64,000 nt of DNA from Saccharopolyspora gloriosae (GCF_022828475.1 NZ_CP059557.1:3209470-3273469), one strand, 5' to 3'; positions 1-9,447 are shown, counted from the first letter of the stretch. The notes: generated by a model from the sequence alone, not told the origin. Made by a program: numbers and translations.

Positions 1-1
1 C

Positions 2-709
2 GACGCGCGCAGCGCCGAGGTCGGCGACCGCCGCATCCCGTTGCGCGGGCGGCGAAAGGCCGTAGCGGACAAGATGACGCTCTCGCGCCGCGAGATCCCG
101 GAAGCCACGGTCTGGGTCGACGCCGACGCCACCGAACTGGCCGCCCTCCGCAAGGAGATCAACGACCACGCCCCGGATCAGCGGGTGTCCCTGTTGTCGC
201 TGATCGCGCGATTCACCGTGTCCGCGCTCAAGAAGTTCCCCGAACTGAACTCCCGGGTGGACGGCGACGAGATCGTGCTGCGCGGTCCGGTCCACCTCGG
301 CGTGGCGGCTCAAACCGACCGGGGGCTGCTCGTCCCGGTCATCAAGGACGCAGGCGAGCTGTCGGCCCGCCGGCTATCCGAGGCCATCGCCGTGCGGACC
401 GAGGCAGGACGCGCGGGCACGTTGCAGCCTGCTCAGCTCACCGGGAGCACCTTCACCATCAACAACTACGGGGTCTTCGGCGTCGACGGCTCGGCGGCGA
501 TCATCAACCATCCCGAGGCGGGCATCCTGGGCATCGGGCGGATCATCGAACGCCCGTGGATCGTCGACGGCGAACTCGTCGGCCGATCCATCTGCCCGCT
601 CACCTTGGCCTTCGACCACCGCGTCTGCGACGGCGGCACGGCAGGCGGATTCCTCCGCTTCATCGCCGACTGCATCGAAGCACCGGCCCGGGCGCTCGCG
701 GAGATCTAG
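2..709 (+). CDS. 2-oxoacid dehydrogenase E2 acyltransferase, C-terminal part (5' end outside window)
   Basis: This is the catalytic acyltransferase domain of a dihydrolipoamide acyltransferase (E2) of a 2-oxoacid dehydrogenase complex. E2 passes an acyl group from lipoamide to CoA. The frame is open to the window edge, so the lipoyl and E1/E3-binding domains lie upstream and are not visible. The visible 235 residues contain the family start of the catalytic fold (RRKAVADKMTLSRREIP) and, near the end, the HxxxDG active-site motif as DHRVCDGG. The chain ends soon after, at the usual distance from that motif. The substrate (pyruvate, branched-chain or other oxoacid) cannot be told from this fragment. 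An internal TTG at 41 is not a believable start because the homology continues upstream of it. Confidence 0.93.
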   Translation, partial: DARSAEVGDRRIPLRGRRKAVADKMTLSRREIPEATVWVDADATELAALRKEINDHAPDQRVSLLSLIARFTVSALKKFPELNSRVDGDEIVLRGPVHLGVAAQTDRGLLVPVIKDAGELSARRLSEAIAVRTEAGRAGTLQPAQLTGSTFTINNYGVFGVDGSAAIINHPEAGILGIGRIIERPWIVDGELVGRSICPLTLAFDHRVCDGGTAGGFLRFIADCIEAPARALAEI

Positions 710-999
710 CGCGCCGGACTCGCCACGGTCTCGCCGGTCGCGTCAGAGGTGTCTCGAATGGCGACGACACCGCACGGCGGCGGTCGAGACCTGCGACGGA
801 TCGCCTGCTGCGCCGATTCGTGCTGATCGCATCCGCTGGTGGGCGAGTCCGACCGAGTTCGCCGTCCTGGTCGTTGTCAGCGCGGGAGTGGCATCCACCG
901 GCGTCCCAGCATGCGCGGGTCACCGACGCCGCCTCGGCGGCCGGCGGTGCGACCCGGTTCCCGGCGGTCAGCCCTCCACAGGTCCGGCTCGTGTCCGCC
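710..999. other. Convergent intergenic region, nothing recognised
   Basis: About 290 bases lie between the E2 gene and the convergent phosphotransferase gene. Long open frames cross it only because of the high G+C content. I see no protein family signature, RNA gene or strong terminator hairpin here. Confidence 0.5.
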
Positions 1000-1848
1000 T
1001 CACTCATCGGCGAGCGCGTCGATGATCATCTGATGACCCTGCCGCTCGAATCGTTCGTCGCCGACTCGGTGAGCCCAGACCGCGGTACCGATGGCTTCGC
1101 GGATCTGGTTGCGCCGCCATGCCGCCGATTCCCGCGGATCCGTGCCATAGCCCTCGAAGAACGCGGCCTCGAGCGCGGCGTGCGCCCGGAACTGCTGTGC
1201 CGAGAGCCGAGCCAAGTCGGTGAACGCCGGACGCAGATCGGCGCGGCCGAAATCGATCGCACTCACCGTTGCCCCGCACATCAGCCAGTTGCGGGGCTGC
1301 CAGTCACCGTGCGTCGGTACCAGCCTGCTCGGTGGTGCCGGCCACGATTCCACGACGGAACGGAGCCGGGCGGCGACATCGGGGGCGATCCGATGGGGCT
1401 CGTCCAGCCACCGCAACGACTTCTCCTGCGCCCGCGCCTCGAACCCGGCGTCGTCGCAGCCCTCCTGATCGTGCAAGCGCGCGAGCAGTTCGCCTGCCTG
1501 CCGGTAGGTCTCCGGCTGGTGCTCGGCGTCGGTGCCCTCGACGAGTCTTCCGGGCAGGTACCGGGTCACGAGCAGCTTCGCCGCGGCATCGGTTCGGAGG
1601 ACCTCCGGCGCCCGGCCGAGGGCGGTCCAGGGCCGCAACCAGTTGTGGTGCGCCCTGATCTCCCGAGCGATGTGATGATCGTCGTCGCCGCCGGCCTTGA
1701 GGATGTAGTGCTCCCCGTTGTGCCGGAGTTCGAGCACGGTCGTGCCGACCAGACCCCAGCTGTGGTCGACGACGACCTCCGCAGCGGGCAGCCACGTTCG
1801 TACGAGATCTTGTTGCCGAGGCGAGAGCCCGTCGATCCTTTTGTCCAC
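1000..1848 (-). CDS. Aminoglycoside phosphotransferase (APH)-family kinase
   Basis: This is a 282-residue protein of the APH/choline-kinase fold, which transfers the gamma-phosphate of ATP to a small molecule. The catalytic loop appears as HGDWQPRNW at about residue 180, and the metal-binding motif as IDFGRAD at about residue 198. The spacing is normal for the family. The N-terminal nucleotide-binding lobe (TVLELRHNGEHYILKAGG) carries the Lys expected to contact ATP. The family includes antibiotic-resistance enzymes and many housekeeping or unknown kinases. Nothing nearby fixes the substrate, so calling this a resistance gene would be a guess. It is transcribed away from the ThDP enzyme gene, with about 400 bases between the two starts. 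Confidence 0.85.
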   Translation of the reverse strand: MDKRIDGLSPRQQDLVRTWLPAAEVVVDHSWGLVGTTVLELRHNGEHYILKAGGDDDHHIAREIRAHHNWLRPWTALGRAPEVLRTDAAAKLLVTRYLPGRLVEGTDAEHQPETYRQAGELLARLHDQEGCDDAGFEARAQEKSLRWLDEPHRIAPDVAARLRSVVESWPAPPSRLVPTHGDWQPRNWLMCGATVSAIDFGRADLRPAFTDLARLSAQQFRAHAALEAAFFEGYGTDPRESAAWRRNQIREAIGTAVWAHRVGDERFERQGHQMIIDALADE

Positions 1849-2256
1849 GGCCCCAGGCTACAACCGGCGCCGGCCGATGAGTTCCACAACGCGCAACGAT
1901 CAATGTCGCGTCGGCGATTGCCCGCGGGGACCTCGATCGCCGTTTCTTTCCATTCGGCTTACAGCTTCGCAACGTCCTGTTATCTTCGAATCTTCGCTGC
2001 CAGGTGGATCTTCGGCCTGCGTGGGCGGGTCGGGGGCCGACACGGCGAGCGACCGTCGCGGGGAGACGAAGCGTGCCGATGATCGCTGAACTCGCCCGGC
2101 GTTCCGGCCGCACCCGAGCACACCCCGACGGGCAGCTGCGGAAGCGGCGCCGACGCGGGGGATTCCTTCGGCGCCGCAACGGAAAAGCCACCTGCCGTCG
2201 CAGTGCCTCACTGCACCACCGGGGCTCACGACTCGATTCTCGAGGAGGAGAACAAG
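1849..2256. promoter_or_regulatory. Divergent intergenic region, promoter-bearing
   Basis: These 408 bases separate the divergently read phosphotransferase and ThDP-enzyme genes, so promoters in both directions are expected. A less G+C-rich patch around 1940-2000 contains a direct ATCTTCG-type repeat and is the most likely core. The only clear element is a ribosome binding site, GAGGAG at 2242-2250, just ahead of the GTG at 2257. I could not identify a convincing operator. Confidence 0.4.
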
Positions 2257-4170
2257 GTGACCGAAATCGATCACGAACAGTCCGCTCAGTGGCTTCCGAT
2301 CGACCAGGAGAACAACTCCCGGATGGGTCGGGACATCATCTTCGACTATCTCAAGACCGCGGGTGTGGACCGGCTTTACGGGGTGCCCGGGACCAACGAG
2401 ATCCCGCTCATCGACGGCACCGACGTTCCGGAGAACCGCGTCAAGTACGTGCCCTGCCTGCACGAGAACATCGCCCTCGGCGCCGCGATGGGATATGCGA
2501 GACACCGGCGGACCGGCACCGGCGACGTGGTGCCCGGTGTGGTCGGGTTGCACGTCACCCCGGGGGTCGGTCACGCGCTCGGCAACCTCTTCAACGCGTT
2601 CCGGTCGAACATCCCGCTGGTGGTGTTGTGCGGACAGCAGCACAGCAACCTCCTCATCCAGGAACCGTTGCTGGGGTCGGACCTGGTTCAGGTCGCCCAG
2701 CAGTACACCAAGTGGGCCTACGAGGTCCGCGGCCCCAACGAGATCGGCATGGCCATGCAGCGCGCGCTGAAAACCGCGCTCACCCCACCGATGGGGCCGG
2801 TCTTCCTGTCGATCCCTTGGCAGTTCCTGCTGGAGCAGGGCGCCGATCCGCAGCGGGGACGTTTCACCCGGATCGCCGGGGATTTCCACGCGCAGCCTTC
2901 CGAACTGGACAAGGCCGCCGATTTCCTGGCCAGGTCGCGGAATCCGATCATCGTCGCCGGTGACGGCGTCGGCGAAGCCGGGGCGTGGCGCGAACTGCAG
3001 GACCTGGCGACGGCCATCGGCGCACCGGTGTACAACGAGCAGCTCAGCAGCTACCTCAACTACCCCCACCACCTGGCCCATGCGCGCGGCGAGCTGCCGA
3101 GCGTTCAGCAGCAGGTCAGGCAGGTTCTGGGGCGGAAGGACTCGGAGACCGTGCGGGACACCGTCTTCTTGTGCGGGTTCAACGCGCAGGCGCAGCTGGT
3201 GATCTACAACTGGGACGACGGCCCGTTGATCCCCGCGCATCTGACCCAGGTCTACCTGCACAACGATCCGTGGCAGATCGGCAAGAACCACTACGGGGCC
3301 GCGGCGCCGCTGGGCGACATCAAGGACGCATTGCCCAAGATCACCGCGGCGATCAAGACCCATCCCCGGTACGACGCGGGGCATGTGGACGCCCTCAACG
3401 ACGAGTTGGCGCAAGAGGATCGGGAACTCGCGGGAGAGTTCCAGCAGCGGGCGAAGGAGATCCCGGACCAGGGCATCGCTGCGGCGACGCTCGTGGACGC
3501 GCTCAACGCGGCTCTGCGGGACCACTCGATCCGGCTGATCAACGAAGCCTGCTCGGACACCGCGGATTTCCAGCAGGGACTGTCCTTCGACGCTCCGAGC
3601 AGCTACATGTCATCCGAAGGCGGCTCGCTGGGGTACTCGATGCCCGCCAGCCTCGGTGTCGCGGACGCGGTGTTCGGGGCCGGTGGCGAGACATCGGAGG
3701 GCAAGCGGCCCCTCGTGGTCAACGCGGTGGGAGACGGATCGGCGCTGTTCTACCTGAACACGTGGTGGACCGCGGTCAAGTTCCAGCTCCCGGTGCTGTA
3801 CCTGATCACGAACAACAAGCAGTACAAGACGCTCCGGGTCGGATTGGACGTGCTGCGCAAGTCCTACGACTGGGACCCGAGCGGGGCGACCGAGTACCTC
3901 GAACTCGACGGAGATCCCCAGCTGTCGTTCGTGGATCTGGCAGCGGGATTCGGCGTCGACGGCTGCTTGATCGAATCCGCGACGGACCTGGAGCAGGCGC
4001 TGTCCAAGGCGGTTCAGGTGGTCAGCGGGGGGAAGCCTTACGTCGTGGAGGTGCTCACCGACCCGGATCTTCCGGACACGGGCGAGGTCGACATCAGCGC
4101 GAACGGTCGTCTCAGCACCTCGCGGGGGAACGTCGCCGAACGGGCCATCTGGAACTTCGGTCCCGCTTGA
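2257..4170 (+). CDS. Thiamine-diphosphate-dependent decarboxylase/synthase (acetolactate synthase/benzoylformate decarboxylase superfamily)
   Basis: This 637-residue enzyme uses thiamine diphosphate to cleave or join carbon-carbon bonds next to a carbonyl. The N-terminal Pyr domain contains YGVPGTNEIPLIDG and the activating Glu in CLHENIALGAAMGY (Glu about 70). A central domain follows. The C-terminal PP domain contains the Mg/ThDP motif GDGSALFYLN at about residue 492, ending at TNN. The GTG at 2257 was chosen because GAGGAG sits 7-15 bases before it; an in-frame start at 2203 lacks such a site. The protein is longer than typical 550-residue members, with extra sequence between the Pyr and PP domains. 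The substrate is unresolved. It ends 20 bases from the convergent Hsp70 gene, so the two probably share a terminator region. Confidence 0.88.
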   Translation: MTEIDHEQSAQWLPIDQENNSRMGRDIIFDYLKTAGVDRLYGVPGTNEIPLIDGTDVPENRVKYVPCLHENIALGAAMGYARHRRTGTGDVVPGVVGLHVTPGVGHALGNLFNAFRSNIPLVVLCGQQHSNLLIQEPLLGSDLVQVAQQYTKWAYEVRGPNEIGMAMQRALKTALTPPMGPVFLSIPWQFLLEQGADPQRGRFTRIAGDFHAQPSELDKAADFLARSRNPIIVAGDGVGEAGAWRELQDLATAIGAPVYNEQLSSYLNYPHHLAHARGELPSVQQQVRQVLGRKDSETVRDTVFLCGFNAQAQLVIYNWDDGPLIPAHLTQVYLHNDPWQIGKNHYGAAAPLGDIKDALPKITAAIKTHPRYDAGHVDALNDELAQEDRELAGEFQQRAKEIPDQGIAAATLVDALNAALRDHSIRLINEACSDTADFQQGLSFDAPSSYMSSEGGSLGYSMPASLGVADAVFGAGGETSEGKRPLVVNAVGDGSALFYLNTWWTAVKFQLPVLYLITNNKQYKTLRVGLDVLRKSYDWDPSGATEYLELDGDPQLSFVDLAAGFGVDGCLIESATDLEQALSKAVQVVSGGKPYVVEVLTDPDLPDTGEVDISANGRLSTSRGNVAERAIWNFGPA

Positions 4171-4189
4171 CGACGTCGGTCGCGGTGGG

Positions 4190-6019
4190 TCAGCGCAGTC
4201 CGGTGCAGGGGGTGGCGTCGGCGTCCTCCGCTGCGCCGGGCTCGACCCGGACGTCGGACAGCGTGATGTCCATGCGCCGTTGGGAGTAGATCAGGAACGG
4301 GGTGTTGACCTGCTTCGGGTCCAGGCCGGCCGAGGTGAAGCAGGACAGCGGGATCTTCATGGTGGTCCGCTGTTGCACCGGCAGGTCGCCGAACAGGTCC
4401 GTGGCCGGGAGTTCGGCGGCGCACGGGTGGTGGCAGTGCATCGCGATCTTCGTGTAGCCGTCCGTCGGCGGTGCGTGCAGCGTCGTGTCGAAGACCAGCG
4501 CGCCCCCGTGGTCCGCGTAGGACGTCAGGTCGATCGATGCCTCGGGGTTGCCGGTCTGCAGGTAGACCTGTGCGGGCTTGTCGTCGGTCCAGGCCACTCG
4601 CAGGCCGTCGTCGCCCGGGTCGGGGGTGGCCGAGATGTGCGGCGGGTGGTCGGCGCCGGTCGGGGACAGGGCGGTGCCGCTCCAGGAGGTGTCGGAACCG
4701 ATGTATCCGCTGAACGGTTCCACGGCGTTGCCGTCGTAGAGCGGTAACGGGCCGCTCGGCGCCCCGGAACCTGCGGTGGCGAACAGCGCGACGGCCGCCC
4801 CGACGACGAGCACCGCGGCCGCTGCGATCGTCGGTACGAGCCACTTTCGGCGTGGGGACGCCCGCAACGGGACCTTCATCCGGGTCGTGGGTTCATCGGC
4901 GGCCGGCTCGACGGCGGCCGGCTCGGCGGCGGGGACGACAGCGGGAGGCGGTGCGGCGGCGGGCCGGGGGCGTGCGGAGATGAGGGCGGCGCCGAGGGCG
5001 ACGGTGAACTTCGGATGCAGCGTCCCCCGCACCGGCTTGTTGAACTCCTGCCCGACCATTTGGGCCACCAGCGGGACGCGGGACGAGCCGCCGGCCAGCA
5101 GGATCGCCGACAGGTCCTCGACGCGCAGGCCCGCCGAGGCCGTGGTGCGGTGCAGGGCTTCGATGGTCAGCTGCACCGAGGGCCTGATCATCTCGTTGAA
5201 TTCCACGCGCGTGATGGTGACCTCGCGTGGCCCGGAGGGCAGCGGGACGGACAGCCGCACGTCCGGTTCGGCGGACAGCTCCTCCTTGGCGTGCACGCAC
5301 AACGCCTGGATCCTGGTGAGCGCGGCGGCCGTCTGCGGGTCGGCCGCGTCCAGTTCGCTGATCGCTCCGTCGAGGCGCTCGTCGATGTGGGCCGTCAGCA
5401 CCTCGTCGAAATCGATGCCGCCCAGGTGCTCGATTCCTTCCGGTGTACCGAGAATCTCCATCCGTCCGGACCGCATCCGCAGGATGGTGGTGTCGAACGT
5501 GCCGCCGCCGAGGTCGTAGACGGCGACCACCTCGCCATCGCCGAGCCTGCGCTCGCTGGAGTAGTGGGTCGCGGCCGCTTCGGGCTCGGTGATGAGGTCG
5601 AAGTCCTTCACGACAGCCAGCCGGGGGACTTCGGTGAAGTGTTCGCGCCGGTACGGACCCCAGATCGCCGGGTGCGTCAGCACGACCGAATCGGGCGGAC
5701 CGCCTGCGATGGAGTGCACGGCGGCGAGCACGTCGCGCAGTTGCGCGGCCATCAGAGCGGCGGGGGAGTAGCCCGAACCGCCGAGCATCACCGAGGTCGG
5801 ATCGCCGAGGCGGCGTTTGAAGTTGCGTGCGACCAGCTTCGGGTCGGCGACGGAACGCAGCGCTCGCTCGCCGGTCAGCAGCGCGCCGCCAGGAGCGGGG
5901 TAGGCGACCGACGGGACGATCATCCCCGGGGACATCTGCACCATTCGGGTGCCGTTCGGCCCGCTGATCGCGGCTGAGGTGAACGAAGTTCCGAGATCGA
6001 TGCCGACGCTGTAGCGCAC
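4190..6019 (-). CDS. Hsp70-family protein with membrane anchor and extracytoplasmic C-terminal domain
   Basis: This 609-residue protein has an N-terminal Hsp70/actin-type ATPase domain (about residues 1-350). Its phosphate-1 loop is VGIDLGTSFTSAAI, its phosphate-2 loop is VYDLGGGTFDTT, and it has an adenosine motif LLAGGSSRVP. The canonical peptide-binding domain is missing. Instead, a Pro/Ala-rich linker leads to one hydrophobic helix (about 392-415, KWLVPTIAAAAVLVVGAAV) and then about 190 residues predicted outside the membrane. That outer part contains a Cys pair (HCHHPCAA) and resembles a beta-sandwich ligand-binding module, though I cannot name its family. It may act as an ATP-driven transmembrane sensor or assembly factor rather than a general chaperone. 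That role is inference. The ATG at 6019 gives the expected N-terminus. Confidence 0.87.
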   Translation of the reverse strand: MRYSVGIDLGTSFTSAAISGPNGTRMVQMSPGMIVPSVAYPAPGGALLTGERALRSVADPKLVARNFKRRLGDPTSVMLGGSGYSPAALMAAQLRDVLAAVHSIAGGPPDSVVLTHPAIWGPYRREHFTEVPRLAVVKDFDLITEPEAAATHYSSERRLGDGEVVAVYDLGGGTFDTTILRMRSGRMEILGTPEGIEHLGGIDFDEVLTAHIDERLDGAISELDAADPQTAAALTRIQALCVHAKEELSAEPDVRLSVPLPSGPREVTITRVEFNEMIRPSVQLTIEALHRTTASAGLRVEDLSAILLAGGSSRVPLVAQMVGQEFNKPVRGTLHPKFTVALGAALISARPRPAAAPPPAVVPAAEPAAVEPAADEPTTRMKVPLRASPRRKWLVPTIAAAAVLVVGAAVALFATAGSGAPSGPLPLYDGNAVEPFSGYIGSDTSWSGTALSPTGADHPPHISATPDPGDDGLRVAWTDDKPAQVYLQTGNPEASIDLTSYADHGGALVFDTTLHAPPTDGYTKIAMHCHHPCAAELPATDLFGDLPVQQRTTMKIPLSCFTSAGLDPKQVNTPFLIYSQRRMDITLSDVRVEPGAAEDADATPCTGLR

Positions 6020-6115
6020 TATGCGTTCCCCTTCACACCAGTGAAGATAACCGTGGTGCGATCAATCGTATGCGGCGTTCGGGGCGCGGAACGCGAATAG
6101 CACATGACTGCCCGC

Positions 6116-6138
6116 CACTTTGCCCTTTCGGGAAAGTG
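6116..6138. terminator. Weak hairpin upstream of the Hsp70 gene, downstream of the P450 gene
   Basis: CACTTT and AAAGTG form a six-base inverted repeat around an 11-base loop. It lies about 130 bases beyond the stop of the minus-strand P450 gene and so could end that transcript. The arms are short, so this is a weak candidate. Confidence 0.3.
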
Positions 6139-6268
6139 ACGTCGAAATCGTTGCTCCTGCTCGCCGTTCGGGACGGGTCTGTTCAGGTGTGGCGTCGCAC
6201 CCGTTCGGCGGCCACGCGCACGCGGGCGTGGCCGCCGCCCTTGCGGCGCATCCGGTGGATCGCTCGCG

Positions 6269-7570
6269 TTAGTCCCAGGACACCGGAAGCGAGTGCACGC
6301 CGTACACGATCATCCCGGTGCGCAGCCCGATCTCGTCGGCTGCGGCGTCGAGCCGCAGGCCGGGCAGCCGGGCGAGCAGTTCGGACAGGCCGATGCGCAG
6401 CTCGACGCGGGCGAGCTGCTGCCCGAGGCACTGGTGCACGCCGTGGCCGAAGGCCAAGTGGTGGTTGCGCGTACGACTCAGGTCGAGTTCGGCGGGATCG
6501 GTCCACTGGTCGTGGTCGCGGTTCGCCGCGGGCAGCGAGATCATGACGGTGTCCCCGGCCGGGATGGTGATCTCGCCGAGGACGAGGTCTTCGACGGCGA
6601 CCCGGACCGGGCCGGTGTGGATGACCGACAGGTAGCGCAGCAGTTCCTCGACCGCCGTGTCGATGCGGCCGGGATCCGCGCGCAGCGCCTCGAGCTGCTC
6701 CGGGTGTTCGAGCAGGGCGAAGGTGCCGAGGGCGAGCATGTTGGCGGTGGTCTCGTGGCCTGCGCCGAGCAGCATCGTGGAGAGGTCGACGAGTTCCTGG
6801 TCGGTCAGCGGCGGATCCGCGTCGCCGTGCACGAGGCCGGAGATCAGGTCGTCGGTGGGGTGCACTCGCTTGTCCGCGACGAGGCCGCGCATGAACTCGT
6901 GCAGCCCGGCCTGCGCGTGCAGCCGTGCCTCGTCGCCGGCGTCGAGGTTCACCGCGACCGCGGAGCGCTCCTGGAACTCGGCCCGGTCCGCGTAGGCCAC
7001 GCCGAGCAGCTCGCAGATCACCAGCGACGGCAACGGCAACGCGAACGCGGGCACCAGGTCGGCCCGCGAACCGGCGGCGCGCATCGCCTCGATGTGCTCC
7101 ACGGCGATCTCCCGGACCCTGGCCTCCAAGGCGCGCATCCGACGGACGGTGAACTGTCCGACCAGCAGTCGGCGCAACCTGGTCTGCTCGGGCGGGTCCA
7201 TGAAGATGAACCTGCCGTCGGTGCGTGGCCGATCGGTCACCGGGCAGCCGCCGTGGCCCGCCGCCGCGGTGGCGCGCTGCTCGGCCACCTGGTGCGGAGT
7301 CAGCTGCATCGCGTTCGGGTGCCGGTGGGTGTCCGCGCTGAACCGGTCGTCGGTGAGCACCGCCCGCGACTCGGCGAAGCCGGTGACCATCCAGATCCGC
7401 GCACCGTTGAGCAGTTCCACCTGCGACACCGGTCCGTGCGCGTGCAGCCGGTCCAAACCCGGCGGCGGAGCGAACGGGTCCTCGCCGCGCAGCAGGACTT
7501 CCGGTGGCAGTGGCCGTTGGATCAGCCGGTCGGGATCGGTGGCGGCGGACCGGTCGCTGGTCGTGCTCAT
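6269..7570 (-). CDS. Cytochrome P450 (CYP105-like bacterial class I)
   Basis: This 433-residue soluble haem monooxygenase needs an external ferredoxin and reductase, neither of which is encoded nearby. The I-helix oxygen-activation motif is AGHETT, the K-helix ExxR is in EELLRYL, and the haem-binding loop is FGHGVHQCLG with the thiolate Cys at about 381. The ATG at 7570 is preceded by an AAAGGA ribosome binding site. A TTG just before it is less likely. Length and motif spacing match CYP105/CYP107-type actinobacterial P450s. The neighbours do not form an obvious biosynthetic cluster, so the substrate is unknown. Stand-alone P450s of this type often act on xenobiotics or on remote secondary metabolites. 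Confidence 0.93.
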   Translation of the reverse strand: MSTTSDRSAATDPDRLIQRPLPPEVLLRGEDPFAPPPGLDRLHAHGPVSQVELLNGARIWMVTGFAESRAVLTDDRFSADTHRHPNAMQLTPHQVAEQRATAAAGHGGCPVTDRPRTDGRFIFMDPPEQTRLRRLLVGQFTVRRMRALEARVREIAVEHIEAMRAAGSRADLVPAFALPLPSLVICELLGVAYADRAEFQERSAVAVNLDAGDEARLHAQAGLHEFMRGLVADKRVHPTDDLISGLVHGDADPPLTDQELVDLSTMLLGAGHETTANMLALGTFALLEHPEQLEALRADPGRIDTAVEELLRYLSVIHTGPVRVAVEDLVLGEITIPAGDTVMISLPAANRDHDQWTDPAELDLSRTRNHHLAFGHGVHQCLGQQLARVELRIGLSELLARLPGLRLDAAADEIGLRTGMIVYGVHSLPVSWD

Positions 7571-7701
7571 CAAGATCCTTTCGTCGTGGAGCCACGGCCC
7601 GTGTCGCCCGGACGCTGGTAGCGGTCTGGTCCGATGACCTCCGCTGCCTCAGCGGCGGATCGGCTCAGTTGCGGTCTTCGGACGCTTCGGCGGGACGCGG
7701 C

Positions 7702-8718
7702 TCATGGCGAATCCGCGGGCTTCGGCAGTGGCGGCACTCGTTCCGATTCCGGTGGCGGCCCCGGCGGTGCGCCGTCGCCGAAGGGGCGGCCGCCGAGCCG
7801 TTCGCGGCCGTGCGGGGTGAGCCAGCCGGAGACGTCCGGTCCCTTCGGCACGATCCCGGTCGGATTGACCTCCGCGTGAACCCCGTAGTAGTGCTGTTTG
7901 ATCTGTTCGAAGTCGATCGTGTCGCCGAAACCCGGCGTCTGGAACAGATCGCGGGCGTACGCCCAGAGCACGGGCATCGCGGCGAGCGTCGACCGGTTGC
8001 ACTTGAAATGCCCGTGGTAGGCCGCGTCGAACCGGGCGAGCGTGACCCACAGCCGCACGTCGGCCTCGGTGATCGTGTCGCCGACGAGGTACCGCTGCCC
8101 GGCGAGCCGCTCGGACAACGCGTCCAGGCGTGCGAACAGAGCGTCGTAGGCCTTCTCGTAGGCCTGCTGAGCCTTGGCGAACCCGCATTTGTAGACGCCG
8201 TTGTTGACGTCGTGGAACACCTGGTCGGAGACCTCCGCGATCTCGTCGCGGTGCTCGGCGGGGAACAGGTCCGGGGCGCCCTCGCGGTGGTGCGCCGTCC
8301 ACTGCGTAGCCAGGTCGAATTCGAGGTCCTGGTAGGCGTTGGTGACGACTTTCCCGCTGGAGACCTCAACGACGGCGGGCACCGTCACGCCCTTGTCGTA
8401 GCCGGGGATCGCGTTCTCGTAGGCCTCGCGCAGCCACTCGATTCCGAGCACCGGATCGACGCCACCGGGGTCGTTGTGGAAGCGCCAGCTGCGCTCGTCG
8501 TGCAGCGGACCGGCGATGCCCAGCGAGATGACCGGTTCCAGGCCGAGCAGTCGCCGGACGATGACCACCCGGTTCGCCCACGGGCACGCCCGCGCGGCGA
8601 TCAGGCGGTACCGGTTCGCTTCGACCGGCCACGGAGAGGAGCCGTCCGCGGTGATCCGCTCCTGCACTCCGAGCGGCTCGCGGACGAACTCGTCGGTCGA
8701 CGACTGCGGCGCTCCCAT
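7702..8718 (-). CDS. Glutathionyl-hydroquinone reductase homologue (Xi-class GST family, YqjG/ECM4)
   Basis: This 338-residue protein has an N-terminal thioredoxin-like domain with the CPWA catalytic motif in AARACPWANRV and an all-helical GST C-terminal domain (about 150-310). This is the diagnostic layout of S-glutathionyl-(hydro)quinone reductases, which remove a thiol adduct from hydroquinones. Actinomycetes mostly use mycothiol, so the real thiol partner here may differ from glutathione; that is inference from general knowledge. The last 30 residues are Pro-rich (PPGPPPESERVPPLPKP) and look unstructured. The gene is transcribed in the same direction as the P450, with about 130 bases between them, and may be a separate unit. 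Confidence 0.85.
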   Translation of the reverse strand: MGAPQSSTDEFVREPLGVQERITADGSSPWPVEANRYRLIAARACPWANRVVIVRRLLGLEPVISLGIAGPLHDERSWRFHNDPGGVDPVLGIEWLREAYENAIPGYDKGVTVPAVVEVSSGKVVTNAYQDLEFDLATQWTAHHREGAPDLFPAEHRDEIAEVSDQVFHDVNNGVYKCGFAKAQQAYEKAYDALFARLDALSERLAGQRYLVGDTITEADVRLWVTLARFDAAYHGHFKCNRSTLAAMPVLWAYARDLFQTPGFGDTIDFEQIKQHYYGVHAEVNPTGIVPKGPDVSGWLTPHGRERLGGRPFGDGAPPGPPPESERVPPLPKPADSP

Positions 8719-8880
8719 GACGATCAGGGCTCCCTCGCGGTTCGGTGATCGGATGTCCGGCTGGGCGGTACCGACAAGACGAAGCTCGAACGACGATACT
8801 GAAACAGCTTCGGTTCGTCCTCCTTCGCCACCATCGACGGCCAGGTCGATCTCGGCCGTCCCGCCTCGACGGGTGGGCCG

Positions 8881-9447
8881 TCACCGCGCGTCGACGCTCG
8901 TCCTGGCGCGCAGGACCGAGATGGTGCGCTCGCACCAGTCGCGGTTCTCGGCCTCGAACACCCGTCCCCGCAGGCACGTCAGGTAGGGACCGATCCGGGC
9001 GGCGCGAGCCAAGAAGTCCGCTTCGTCGAGGTCGCCGCGCATCGTGCGCAGGAGTCCGTCGAACAGCTCGACCTTCGCTCGCGCGGACGCCGCCCGTTCC
9101 TCGAGCCGGCTGATCAGCTCGGCCGGGTCGACCGAGTCGGCCGCCGCGACCTTGACCAGGAGGTCGTCGCGGATGAACGACGGTTTCGACGGGGTGGCCG
9201 CGAATCGTTGCAGCTCAGCCGAACCCTCGTCGGTGACGGTGAACAGGCGCTTGTTCGGGCGGGCCTCCTGGACGACCTCGCGGCCCGCGATCAGCCCTTC
9301 CCTCTCCAGCTTCGCCAACTCGGCGTAGAGCTGCTGGGGCAGCGCGTGCCAGAAGTTGGCCATGCCGACGTCGAACGCCTTGGCCAGCTGGTACCCGCTG
9401 CGCTCGCCGTCCAGCAATGCCGCGAGCACCGCATGTCGCAGAGCCAT
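8881..9447 (-). CDS. PadR-family transcriptional regulator
   Basis: This 188-residue regulator has an N-terminal winged helix (about 1-85). It opens with LRHAVLAALLDGERSGYQLAKAF and includes the typical PadR segment LPQQLYAELAKLEREGLI followed by the wing NKRLFTVTDEG. A helical C-terminal dimerisation domain (Vir-like, about 100-180) follows. PadR proteins usually repress a nearby gene and respond to a small molecule. The gene is divergent from the SnoaL-like gene, with only 83 bases between starts, so that gene is the natural target along with its own promoter. Confidence 0.92.
   Translation of the reverse strand: MALRHAVLAALLDGERSGYQLAKAFDVGMANFWHALPQQLYAELAKLEREGLIAGREVVQEARPNKRLFTVTDEGSAELQRFAATPSKPSFIRDDLLVKVAAADSVDPAELISRLEERAASARAKVELFDGLLRTMRGDLDEADFLARAARIGPYLTCLRGRVFEAENRDWCERTISVLRARTSVDAR

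Noticed and set aside
1000-1848. Calling the APH-family kinase an antibiotic-resistance gene
   Set aside because: The fold is certain but the substrate is not, and no resistance or biosynthetic context is nearby.
556-2082. A 508-codon open frame across the E2/phosphotransferase gap
   Set aside because: It overlaps two recognised genes, has no family motifs and no ribosome binding site.
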